Of a stretch of DNA of 64,000 bases, positions 46,037-56,710 are shown piece by piece. The first letter of the stretch is position 1. Each line of letters starts with the position of its first letter. The DNA lies in contig OW121741.1 of assembly GCA_933228675.1 (NCBI GenBank), positions 117,960,069 through 118,024,068 on the forward strand. Reading direction: 5' to 3'. This DNA is from Stomorhina lunata. Its lineage: Eukaryota > Arthropoda > Insecta > Diptera > Rhiniidae. The translations under genes were made by a program, and so were the position numbers. Under the pieces are notes generated by a model that was not told the DNA's origin, ran no database searches, and worked only from the letters and a program-made list of their open reading frames with translations.

Positions 46037-48286
46037 GGGGTATTCACGAGCGGTAGTGTAAAATGATAAAAATGTTTCTATAGTAAACTCCCCTACCAAC
46101 AAAATTTCTATAGAAAACTTTGCCTGTAGTCGATTTTTTTGTTAAACATTAATTTTTCTTTAAACAAATTCTATAGAGAACTTTATTTTTTCTATAGAAA
46201 AATTTCATATTTTCTATAGAAAAATTTCATATTTTCTATAGAAAAATTTCATATTTTCTATAGAAAAATTTCATATTTTCTATAGAAAAATTTCATATTT
46301 TCTATAGAAAAATTTCATATTTTCTATAGAAAATTTTCATATTTTCTATAGAAAATTTTCATATTTTCTATAGAAAATTTTCATATTTTCTATAGAAAAT
46401 TTTCATATTTTCTATAGAAAATTTTCATATTTTCTATAGAAAATTTTCATATTTTCTATAGAAAATTTTCATATTTTCTATAGAAAATTTTCATATTTTC
46501 TATAGAAAATTTTCATATTTTCTATAGAAAATTTTCATATTTTCTATAGAAAATTTTCATATTTTCTATAGAAAATTTTCATATTTTCTATAGAAAATTT
46601 TCATATTTTCTATAGAAAATTTTCATATTTTCTATAGAAAATTTTCATATTTTCTATAGAAAATTTTCATATTTTCTATAGAAAATTTTCATATTTTCTA
46701 TAGAAAATTTTCATATTTTCTATAGAAAATTTTCATATTTTCTATAGAAAATTTTCATATTTTCTATAGAAAATTTTCATATTTTCTATAGAAAATTTTC
46801 ATATTTTCTATAGAAAATTTTCATATTTTCTATAGAAAATTTTCATATTTTCTATAGAAAATTTTCATATTTTCTATAGAAAATTTTCATATTTTCTATA
46901 GAAAATTTTCATATTTTCTATAGAAAATTTTCATATTTTCTATAGAAAATTTTCATATTTTCTATAGAAAATTTTCATATTTTCTATAGAAAATTTTCAT
47001 ATTTTCTATAGAAAATTTTCATATTTTCTATAGAAAATATTCATATTTTCTATAGAAAATTTTCATATTTTCTATAGAAAATTTTCATATTTTCTATAGA
47101 AAATTTTCATATTTTCTATAGAAAATTTTCATATTTTCTATAGAAAATTTTCATATTTTCTATAGAAAATTTTCATATTTTCTATAGAAAATTTTCATAT
47201 TTTCTATAGAAAATTTTCATATTTTCTATAGAAAATTTTCATATTTTCTATAGAAAATTTTCATATTTTCTATAGAAAATTTTCATATTTTCTATAGAAA
47301 ATTTTCATATTTTCTATAGAAAATTTTCATATTTTCTATAGAAAATTTTCATATTTTCTATAGAAAATTTTCATATTTTCTATAGAAAATTTTCATATTT
47401 TCTATAGAAAATTTTCATATTTTCTATAGAAAATTTTCATATTTTCTATAGAAAATTTTCATATTTTCTATAGAAAATTTTCATATTTTCTATAGAAAAT
47501 TTTCATATTTTCTATAGAAAATTTTCATATTTTCTATAGAAAATTTTCATAATTTCTATAGAAAATTTTCATATTTTCTATAGAAAATTTTCATATTTTC
47601 TATAAAAAATTTTTATATGTTCTATAGAAAATTTTTAGATTTTCTATAGAAAATTTTTAGATTTTCTATACAAAATTTTTAGATTTTCTATACAAAATTT
47701 TTAGATTTTCTATACAAAATTTTTAGATTTTCTATACAAAATTTTTAGATTTTCTATACAAAATTTTTAGATTTTCTATACAAAATTTTTAGATTTTCTA
47801 TACAAAATTTTTAGATTTTCTATACAAAATTTTTAGATTTTCTATACAAAATTTTTAGATTTTCTATACAAAATTTTTAGATTTTCTATAGAAAATTTTT
47901 AGATTTTCTATAGAAAATTTTTAGATTTTCTATAGAAAATTTTTAGATTTTCTATAGAAAATTTTTAGATTTTCTATAGAAAATTTTTAGATTTTCTATA
48001 GAAAATTTTTAGATTTTCTATAGAAAATTTTTAGATTTTCTATAGAAAATTTTTAGATTTTCTATAGAAAATTTTTAGATTTTCTATAGAAAATTTTTAG
48101 ATTTTCTATAGAAAATTTTTAGATTTTCTATAGAAAATTTTTAGATTTTCTATAGAAAATTTTTAGATTTTCTATAGAAAATTTTTAGATTTTCTATAGA
48201 AAATTTTTAGATTTTCTATAGAAAATTTTTATGAAAACTTTTTGCAATTTTAATTTTTTTGTGTTATTACTTTAAATGAATACCCC
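46037..48286. mobile_element. TIR element filled with a 22-bp palindromic array
   Basis: GGGGTATTCA at 46037-46046 is matched by its complement TGAATACCCC at 48277-48286, both outside the array. Left flank ends ATA and right flank starts TTA, so a TA or TWA target duplication is possible but not certain. Apart from about 140 bp at the left and 60 bp at the right, the element is array. No transposase is encoded. It looks like a MITE whose inside has expanded as a tandem repeat. Confidence 0.55.
46185..48232. repeat. 22-bp array with TTTTCTATAGAAAA core (~93 units)
   Basis: Each 22-bp unit holds the 14-bp palindrome TTTTCTATAGAAAA. Four homogeneous blocks follow each other: units with AAAAATTTCAT (about 46185-46325), GAAAATTTTCAT (46325-47600), TACAAAATTTTTAG (about 47665-47885) and TAGAAAATTTTTAG (47885-48232). 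The longest block is almost invariant over ~1.25 kb, with single variants near 47038 (AATAT) and 47551 (CATAATTT). Sharp block borders indicate several rounds of local amplification. Confidence 0.95.
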
Positions 48287-49559
48287 TTATATCAAAGACT
48301 CAGTTGAAAAACAAACTCTTTACAAACAGTATTTGGTAAAAACAATTTTGAACAACCACAATGATCTTTAAGTAGGTATTAATTCCTCCCAAGTGGTTAA
48401 ACAGCACCAACAAAACCAACTACAGCCCGAACAATTCGAAAAACTGACAAATCTTAAGGAGTCCAACATCAAACACTCACACACATACTCACATTTACAC
48501 TCAAACACATTAAAACACTCACTAACAAATTTACCCTACAATATATTAACATGACTTGTAAGTTCTTCTTGTGTTTTTTTTTTTGTATTTTTTGGTAAAA
48601 TTCATTCTTGTATTTATTTCATCAGTCTCACATTCCTTTTTATCAAGAGTGGATGTTTTGGTTCTTTCGATTCGTGTGTTCTTTTTTTTAGTGAATTAAA
48701 ATTTTTTCCGGTCTCGAAATACGTAGAAAATACAAATAAACAAGTGCGCGTGAAACTTCTTCATATGTTATAAAAAAAAATATATTTCAAAAATAAAAAA
48801 AAAAAAAACGTTTCGGTCGGTGTGTAGTTTTTTTGGGTTTAATGATTGGAAATATATTTCTTATTCTTTACTTATAAATAAATACATGATTGTAATTAAT
48901 TAAAAAGCGTCAGCTGGAATTTTTCGCGTAAATTTAACTTCTTAACCAGGTTTTGTTTTTGCACGTTTGCTTTTTTTGTGACATTTCTTAAAGCCAAGTG
49001 ATTGTTAGAGATCTTTTTCATTTTTGTGGTTTAATGATCTCGAGTTAATGAAAATAAAGGTATGAGTGTAATCAATAAATTTGGAATAATCGATATGTTT
49101 GAAGGAAAACAGAAAGAAATTTAAAGATAATATAATATAAAAAAATATTTTTACAAAATTAAAAATAAAAATTTTTAAAATTAAAAAAAAATTATATACT
49201 TAAGTTAAAATTTACAAAAACCATACAAATTTTGAAATTAAAAAAAAAATTGAAACAAATATATTTTTGAAAAAATTCAGTCCATATAACAACAACATAT
49301 TCCCATTTGCGATAAATTAATTCAAGTTATAGAGTTTTTGCAAAATATCAAAATAAAGCGAGCATTATCGGTTTTGGAAATTATAGACAACGGGGCTTAA
49401 AAAAAGAATAAAAAAATAAACAAAATTTTATTTTAAAAACGGTTTTACCAAGAAAACATGGGATTTCAAATAGTTAATTAAAAATGTTTTACATAAGTGT
49501 ATTGCACTAAAATCTCATTTTATTACAATTTTTTTATTACATTTAAAAAAAATTGTTTT
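48287..49559. other. AT-rich DNA, nothing recognised
   Basis: Non-coding AT-rich sequence. A line of ACACTCAC words near 48470-48525 is the only regular feature noted. TTTTTGCAAAATATCAAAAT near 49335 is shared with 59265 and belongs to the repeat family described at 49560-49818. Confidence 0.5.
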
Positions 49560-49601
49560 TTTGATAAAGCCAAAAACTGTTGCTGGGGACAACCTTTCCA
49601 A

Positions 49602-49646
49602 GACACGTTTCGATGTTCGATTAGGGCATCATTATCAGAAGGAGTA
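49602..49646 (-). ncRNA. Decayed hammerhead ribozyme
   Basis: On the minus strand the order is CTGATAA, TGATG...CATC (stem II), GAAAC and GTGTC. The core position that should be G in CUGANGA is A, and stem I (CCTT against TTGG) does not pair. Stem III remains minimal. It is recognisable by descent from the copy at 32698-32743 but should be inactive. Confidence 0.45.
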
Positions 49647-49700
49647 GCCCTAATTCTAGACAGATCGAAAATCACGCATTATATAGTATCTAATTTGCAA

Positions 49701-49751
49701 GATTATGAGGCCCTATGCTTCACTGGGAGTCAAGGAAAACAGAAGAAGAAG
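49701..49751 (+). mobile_element. Very short retroposed LINE-type tail (51 bp)
   Basis: AATTTGCAA at 49692-49700 and 49752-49760 form a 9-bp target duplication. The sister repeat near 59222-59232 shows the unoccupied site. The insert matches the minus strand of 23009-23053, starts only a few bases further upstream and ends in AACAGAAGAAGAAG. Two insertions of one tail, both cut at about the same point, suggest either extreme 5' truncation or a discrete tiny retroposon. Confidence 0.74.
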
Positions 49752-50759
49752 AATTTGCAATACAAAATAAATACGAATTATAGCGTCTTAGCAAAATGTC
49801 AAAATATAGCAAAGACTACACTAATCAACAAGAGAAATTACTTTGAAGTCTAACTATTTGATTTCGATGTATTATGGCCCCCTAAGTACAAAAACACCCA
49901 AAATTTAAAACTCTATGGATACAATTTTTTTTTAATTTTTTCTAAAATTACGGATTTTCACAGAGGTCGTTCCATTGATTTTAACATATCTTGGAAATGG
50001 CTTATCTGAATTCGTTGAAAGAAACACCGGCGTATTCACTACAAAATTTTCTTTAAGCCTTGATAAGACAATTTTTTCATATGGTCAACGGTTATGGAGT
50101 TCTTCACATAAAAATGTAAAATTTTTTTTTTGCAAATTCGAAAAATTTTTATTTTTTAAAAATGCATAAAAAATCGAAAATTTCGAAAACTTATCATTTT
50201 TATTTCACGATTAAAACTGCAAATATTATAAATTGCCGAAGCCTTATTTCGTGAAAATACATGAATAAATGTTGGTTTTATTGACAATAAAGTGAAAATT
50301 AGCAAACATTAATCATATGAAAAATTTAAAAAATTTAGTAGCGGGTACAATTTTCAAAAAATCTACTTATAAGACTTGGCATTGTCACTCAGTTGATTTA
50401 CTTTTTTGTTAACAAAATTACTATTTATGAATGAGTTTTCAGTAAATGAGGTTTATTTTATTTAAAACATTCACAGTTTTGTGACCATGTAATGAAAATG
50501 GTATATTTTTATCATCTTTGTTTCTTTATGAATTTTTAAAAAATAATAAAATGTATATTAAAAAAAAAAAAAAAAAATACAATGAAGTGCAAATAACTCC
50601 GAATCCGTTAAGCATATCAAAAAATGATCTTAAAAACTCTTCAAGATATTTCTATTTATTATTCCATTATGTAATTTTCAACAAAACCGAGCAATCCATT
50701 TTAAAGATATGATAAAATTAATGGAGAAGCCTCTTGAAATATTACAAATTTTGTAGAAA

Positions 50760-52040
50760 AAATTTCATTACCAAATTTTTTTGATATGGAAACAATTTCT
50801 ATAGGAAATCTATCATAAGGAAAACATTTTCTAATTTTTCATATGAAAAAAATTTCTTTAGAAAATTTTTCATATGGAAAAAATTTCTATAGAAATTCTT
50901 TAGAAAATTTTTCATAAAAAAAAAATTTCTTTAGAAAATTTTTCATATGAAAAAAATTTCTTTAGAAAATTTTTCATATGAAAAAAATTTCTTTAGAAAA
51001 TTTTTCATATGAAAAAAATTTTTCATATGAAAAAAATTTCTTTAGAAAATTTTTCATATGAAAAAAATTTCTTTAGAAAATTTTTCATATGAAAAAAATT
51101 TCTTTAGAAAATTTTTCATATGAAAAAAATTTCTTTAGAAAATTTTTCATATGAAAAAAATTTCTTTAGAAAATTTTTCATATGAAAAAAATTTCTTTAG
51201 AAAATTTTTCATATGAAAAAAATTTCTTGAGAAAATTTTTCACATGAAAAAAATTTCTTTAGAAAATTTTTCATATGAAAAAAATTTCTTTAGAAAATTT
51301 TTCATATGAAAAAAATTTCTTTAGAAAATTTTTCATATGAAAAAAATTTCTTTAGAAAATTTTTCATATGAAAAAAATTTCTTTAGAAAATTTTTCATAT
51401 GAAAAAAATTTCTTTAGAAAATTTTTCATATGAAAAAAATTTCTTTAGAAAATTTTTCATATGAAAAAAATTTCTTTAGAAAATTTTTCATATGAAAAAA
51501 ATTTCTTTAGAAAATTTTTCATATGAAAAAAATTTCTTTAGAAAATTTTTTCATTTGAAAAAAATTTCTTTAGAAAATTTTTTCATTTGAAAAAAATTTC
51601 TTTAGAAAATTTTTTCATTTGAAAAAAATTTCTTTAGAAAATTTTTTCATTTGAAAAAAATTTCTTTAGAAAATTTTTTCATTTGAAAAAAATTTCTTTA
51701 GAAAATTTTTTCATTTGAAAAAAATTTCTTTAGAAAATTTTTTCATTTGAAAAAAATTTCTTTAGTAAATTTTTTCATTTGAAAAAAATTTCTTTAGAAA
51801 ATTTTTTCATTTGGAAAAAATTTCTTTAGAAAATTTTTTCATTTGAAAAAAATTTCTTTAGAAAATTTTTTCATTTGAAAAAAATTTCTTTAGAAAATTT
51901 TTTCATTTGAAAAAAATTTCTTTAGAAAAATTTTTCATTTGAAAAAAAATTTCTTTAGAAAATTTTTTTATTTGAAAAAAATTTCTTTAGAAAATTTTTC
52001 ATATGAAAAAAATTTTTCATATGAAAAAAATTTTTCCTGT
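50760..52040. repeat. 31/32-bp array with CATATG and CATTTG blocks
   Basis: Tandem units of TTTCTTTAGAAAA joined to TTTTTCATATGAAAAAAA. The first ~25 units are 31 bp with CATATG (about 50870-51540). The next ~14 are 32 bp with CATTTG (about 51540-51975), then CATATG returns. CATATG flanked by T/A runs is a palindrome, TTTCATATGAAA. The array lies between the arms of the 49819-56490 element. Confidence 0.93.
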
Positions 52041-53094
52041 AAAGTATTAATTGATTAAGAAGCTTTTTCATTACATGTTAACATTTTTAATTTAAAATTT
52101 TATTAATTTCCTATTTTTCTCCGTGTCCTTGTTCTTAACAATTGTCTTTTTATTTTAACTTCAATATTAATTTTATCGTTACTTAAGTTTATTCTTGTTT
52201 TTATCACGTTCTTTTTTTCCATTTAATGGAATGATTTAACTTTTGTTCTGTTGGCTTGTATATATGTGTGTGTGCGTGTGTGTGTGTTAATGTTTTTGCA
52301 GTTGATTTTGTGTGTAATTGTTTGCCATTAATTACAACAACATTACGTTTATTTTTTTTTTCATGCAAGTTTTTGTTGTTGCTTTATAACCATAAAATCA
52401 CCTTTTATAACAATAAGATGACGATTACATTTCGTTTCGATGGCACCTTCTTCCCCCTCCCGGAATGCATACATGTCTCTGTAGTTATATTGGACCTGTA
52501 GTTGTTCTTGTTTACAGTTCTTATTATTGCTGGTTATGGTTAATTTTTATTTATAAGTCCTTTAGCTGCTTTTTTTCTTATATACATACCTTTATAAACA
52601 ATTACATCGAAATATGACCCTTTAGGAAATTTGGGTAAAATGTAATAATTATGGCAAAGGTAAAGGGCCCTTTACCAAAAGACAAAGTTTCAATATATCA
52701 TTTTATTGTGAATTATTTAGTTTAAAATGTCTTACAATTGAATAGGAAATATTGATTAATTTTAAGGTTTTAGGTAAAAATTTGGGGCCTACATTACTTT
52801 TTGGATGACTGTTTGATGACATGTCAGCTCATTGTGAATGTTTTAATGTATGGAAATGCATTGAAAAGTAATGCTTTAGAGCAAAATTTGACATTTGCCT
52901 TTACATTTTTAAAGAAAGTTATACAAACGAATAGGAAAATCTACCAAAAAATATTGGGTTAAAGGGTTGTCATTTTTTGAGTACTTTATTAAAACATTCA
53001 AACAGCCTTTAAGCAAGTGATGACGTTTCAGCTCATAGCTGACTTAAATTTGTAATGTCAGCAAGACATGTCAGCAGTATTAGGATATTAGTGG
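52041..53094. other. Interior of the inverted-repeat element, no gene seen
   Basis: AT-rich sequence with a short (TG)n at 52262-52286. The part 52788-53075, with GACATGTCAGCTCATTG and AAGTGATGACGTTTCAGCTC, recurs in the same orientation at 56516-56710, just outside the right arm. No convincing protein frame, hence no visible transposase for the host element. Confidence 0.5.
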
Positions 53095-53474
53095 TCATTA
53101 ACATTATTTTTAACATATCATTAACATGTATTCTTAGGTTTTGTTGAAAATTACAGAATAGAATAACAAATACAAATATCTTTAACCCTTAAATGCATTG
53201 TGATGTAGATCTACATCACATATTAAAACCTTCTTATCACTTGATGTGGCAGCATTTGCAACGTTTTTTTTATACCTATGAAATTGCTATGAACTGATTT
53301 ACCGTTAGCTTTTGCAAACAAAAGCTCAGCAGGTTTATTTCATTGTCTGTGACAATTTTAATAGAAGCAACTCAGTTTGTATATAATTTCATTTTGTTGT
53401 GCGTTAAAAAGTGTGATTATTTATATAAAAATAACATAAAATATAGCAAAAAAATTGTTTTTGGATACCAAAAG

Positions 53475-53724
53475 GTAAGTAAAATTAATTTTATCTTTAT
53501 GTTTTTATATGATGATGAATTTGTGCAAGAAAAACTGTATTTTGTATATGATGTAGAAATACATCAGTATGCAAAATCAGTTCTGTATATTTTCTATTGC
53601 AGTAAATAGAGTTCTTATTTACATTTTTATGTTTGTATGAATATATACTGTTAAATTTGCTTTAATATTTTATTTTTATATTTTATTTTTAATAATTTCT
53701 TGTGAATTGAAATTTTTATTATAG
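53475..53724 (+). other. Candidate 5' leader intron of the piggyBac transposase
   Basis: AAAAG/GTAAGT at 53470-53480 is a consensus donor, and TTTTTATTATAG ending at 53724 is a pyrimidine-rich acceptor only four bases before the ATG at 53729. The intron would be 250 bp and remove several upstream frames. Confidence 0.5.
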
Positions 53725-53728
53725 CAGT

Positions 53729-54691
53729 ATGTCTCGATCGCTAAAAATTAAAGACATCGAACAGATTCTAGCTGATTTAGAAGATGGTAACGTTTCGGAT
53801 GATGGATTAGAAGATGGAAATGATGACGAAGATCAATTTTACGCGATCGCTAGGGAACCTTTTGAAAATTTGTCGAAAGAAGTCGACCCTTTAGGTGAAC
53901 AAGAAGCCGTTGACAACGAACTTGGTGTAGAAATTGATCCACTTCTTACTGAGTATGGCTCACATAGCCCATCTGTGCAAAATGAAGTCCCAGATAACTT
54001 CATAAATTTGTCTGATAGACGCACCCTTATTTGGAAAAAGGATCATTTACGTTATGATGAATCTATAATAACTCACGAACCTGGTACATTAGATGAAAAT
54101 ATAGCCGAGTTAGAGACCCCATACAGGTGTTTTCTCCACTTTTTTACTACAGAGTTCCTTCAAAAGATCGTAGATGAAAGAATATAATATGCATATGGGT
54201 GGAGTTGACCTTATGGATAGCTACTTAGGTCGCTACCGCATAAGGGTCAAGAGTCGAAAGTGGTACCTTCGCTTATTTTACCACATTTTGGACCTTGCCG
54301 TAATAAACTCTTGGCAACTTATGAAAAAAACGCTATTGCAAGAGGTGTCTCCAGTAAGCAGTTACCAAATCTTGGTCAGTTTCGAAATGAATTGGCTGAT
54401 ACCCTCTGCAAGATAGGACCAGAGTCAAGAGGAAACAAAAGAGGTCGACCCAGTAATTGCTCGCTTGAAACAAACTTGCAAACGAAGAAAAAATCGAGAG
54501 GAGAACCTCACCCTTTGCCACCAATAGATGTTAGAAGAGATGGCGTTGATCACTGGCCTATATTTGCAAACAGATTGCGATGAAAAATACCGGAGTGTAA
54601 GGGAACAACCCAATGGGCATGCCAAAAATGCAATGTGCATTTATGCCTAAATGCAAAAAATAATTGTTTTTTAAAATTCCATACAATGTAA
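53729..54691 (+). pseudogene. piggyBac transposase, catalytic domain deleted
   Basis: Piece one (53729-54187) is the acidic N-terminus, 'MSRSLKIKDIEQILADLEDG', ending in 'YRCFLHFFTTEFLQKIVDE', the start of the DDE_Tnp_1_7 domain (family: FFT.E.+..IVEETN). It then jumps to 'KEYNMHMGGVDLMDSYLGRY' and 'SRKWYLRLFYHILDLAVINS', the C-terminal end of that domain, including the Asp of the HMGGVD motif. Several hundred residues between, with the other catalytic aspartates, are gone. A frameshift near 54315 leads into 'ARGVSSKQLPNLGQFRNELA', and a TGA at 54583 interrupts the cysteine-rich tail 'PECKGTTQWACQKCNVHLCL', which ends at 54691. Piggy-backed DNA binding could survive in theory; catalysis cannot. 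It lies in the right arm of the 49819-56490 element. Confidence 0.92.
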
Positions 54692-55589
54692 TTTACTTCG
54701 AGAAATTTTTGAATATGTTATTACTCTTTACAAGTTATTATAAGAATTCAAGGAATGGTTGTGCATGATGATGTAGATATACATCAACATGTTTTTTTTT
54801 AAATAAAAAGAAAATACTAACTTGGTGGTTGTAATATTATTTTTTCCTTCAATTACATTAATTTTTTAGATGATTAAAATTTTTTTAATCAAAAATAAAA
54901 ATTCATGCATTTAAGGGTTAAGTGCTTTTAAGATCATTTTTTAATATGCTTAACGGACTCGGAGTTATTTACACTTCATTGTAAATTTTTTTTTCTTTAA
55001 ATTTAATTTTTTTTATTTTTTAAAAATTCATAAAAAATCTAAGATGATAAAAATATACCATTTTCATTACATGGTCACAAAACTGTGAATATTTCAAATA
55101 AAATAAATCTCATTTCCTGAAAATCCACTCATAAATAGTGATTTTGTTAACAAAAAAGTAAATGAAGTGAGTAGAAATGCCAAGTATTTATCATTAAAGT
55201 ATTTTGAAAATTCTAATTGGGTATTCTTACTTTATTGTCAATAAAACCAACATTGAATCATGTATTTTTATGAAATAAGGCTTCGGTTTTTTATAATATT
55301 TACAGTTTTAAGATCGTGAATTAAAAATGGTTAGTTTTTGAAATCTTCGATTTTCTTATGAATTTTTGAAAAATAAAAATTTTTTGATTTTGCAAAAAAA
55401 AATTTTTTATATTTTTATGTGAAAATCTCCACAACCTTTAACCATATGAAAAAATTGTCTTATCAAGGCTTAAAGAAAATTGTGATGAATTCGCCGGTGT
55501 TACTTTTAACGAATTTAGATAAGCCATTCCCAAGATATGATAAAATCAATGGAACGACCTCTGTGAAAAAAAAAAAAAATAAAAAAAAA

Positions 55590-56380
55590 CAAGTAAGAAA
55601 GTGCTATAGTCGGTCAAGCCCGACCATACGATACCTTTCACCACTAAGGCCAAAGGTGTTCTTTGCCCTGTATGAAGATAAATATTTGCTAAATTTTGCC
55701 ATCATACAAACATATTCTCAAAACTTATACATTTAAGCTGTTTCCGTCATTTGGACTTATATGAGAGCTAGGGTCAAATGTGGATCGATTATCTCGAATT
55801 TTAATGAATTGATTACCGTTGTTACAAAAATTATGTGTGCAAAAAATAAACGTAAAATACTCATATCTTCAGATTTACGAGCGTTTTAAAGAATTTTGTC
55901 CCATTTAGTGCGTTTTGAGAAAAGAGTTTGTATGGGAGCTATGGTCAAATGTGGACCAATTTGGTACAGTAATTTAAGTTTACATAAGCAGTATTTGTTT
56001 TAAATTTCGTGAAAAAATATTGATTTTTGTGGCCAATATATCAATTCCGGGAAGTTAGGCCTATGGGAGGTACCATAAATAATGAACCGATTTTGACGAA
56101 TTTCAATACTCTGGTCCCATTATCAAAAAACTGATCTGCGCCAAATTTAATCAAATTATCTTTAGAATTGCTACCTGTAGTTTGATTACAAGGTTTACAT
56201 GGGGGTCCAGCCAGCCAGACGGACGGACGGACGGACATCGCTAAATCGACTCAGAACGTGATTTTAAGCCTATTGGTATACTAAAAGATGGGTCTAAGAT
56301 AAATATTTCTATTTCTATTTCTATACATACATCAGCACAAACTTATAATACCCTGTCCACCTATGGTGGTGAAGGGTATA
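55590..56380 (+). mobile_element. mini-me-like repeat, near-full copy (~790 bp)
   Basis: It starts CAAGTAAGAAAGTGCTATAG and ends ACCTATGGTGGTGAAGGGTA. ATACC(C/T)TTCACCAC and GTGGTGAAGGGTAT make the subterminal inverted repeat. The (GTCY)n core is GACGGACGGACGGACGGAC at 56218-56236. It closely matches 16411-17188. It is inserted in the right arm of the long inverted-repeat element, splitting the part that pairs with 49915-49945. Confidence 0.75.
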
Positions 56381-56710
56381 AGAATCATATCCATGGAATC
56401 TAAAATTTTGGGTATTTTTGTACTTAGGGGACTATAATACATCGAAATTGAATAGTTTGACTTCAAAGTAATTTCTCTTGTTGACCAGTGTAATATTAGT
56501 CAAAATTAAAAAGTTTGCATTACTTTTTGAAGGACCTATCGCTGACATGTCAGCCCATTGCGTATGTTTGTGCTCACGCTGTCATCCAACACAATGCAAA
56601 TTTTTTTAAAAAAACTAACGATTGAGGCAACATTAATGGATTTGTATCACTTTCCTAAAAGTAAGTGATGACATTTCTGCTCATAGATGACTTACACATA
56701 TAAGCAATGT

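Larger units (their letters stand above)
49560..49818 (-). mobile_element. Penelope/retrozyme-like repeat remnant, copy 2
   Basis: On the minus strand it follows the same order as 32640-32800: TTTTCGATCTGTCTA, then a hammerhead-like region, then GTTTTTGGCTTTATC. A sister copy lies at 59110-59290 and shares CTGGGGACAACCTTTC-type sequence and AAATACGAATTATAG. A 51-bp retroposed tail (49701-49751) is inserted, and the right side is cut by the TA-flanked element starting at 49819. Confidence 0.58.
53186..54917 (+). mobile_element. piggyBac element, internally deleted (1732 bp)
   Basis: TTAA at 53182-53185 and 54918-54921 flank perfect 13-base inverted repeats, CCCTTAAATGCAT and its complement. 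Just inside each end is a palindromic GATGTAGATCTACATC (left, about 53202-53217) or GATGTAGATATACATC (right, about 54770-54785), with a related ATGTAGAAATACATC near 53551. Removing the element and one TTAA restores a sequence complementary to the left arm (50620-50690), which proves the insertion. Confidence 0.93.
49819..56490. mobile_element. Long inverted-repeat element with nested insertions
   Basis: The left arm (49819-about 50740) reappears inverted as the right arm (about 53095-56490). Termini are CACTAATCAACAAG and CACTGGTCAACAAG, flanked by TA at 49817-49818 and 56491-56492. The right arm is longer only because it was hit twice: by a piggyBac element (53186-54917) and a mini-me copy (55590-56380). 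Without them it is about 870 bp, similar to the ~920-bp left arm. Paired landmarks include GGAACGACCTCTGTGA, CTTTAAGCC, GGCTTCGG/CCGAAGCC and AAACCAACATT. Inside are a 31/32-bp array and about 1 kb of AT-rich DNA; no transposase was recognised. Confidence 0.85.

Noticed and set aside
46185..48232. CRISPR-like regular repeats
   Set aside because: The units are contiguous without unique spacers, and the DNA is clearly eukaryotic.
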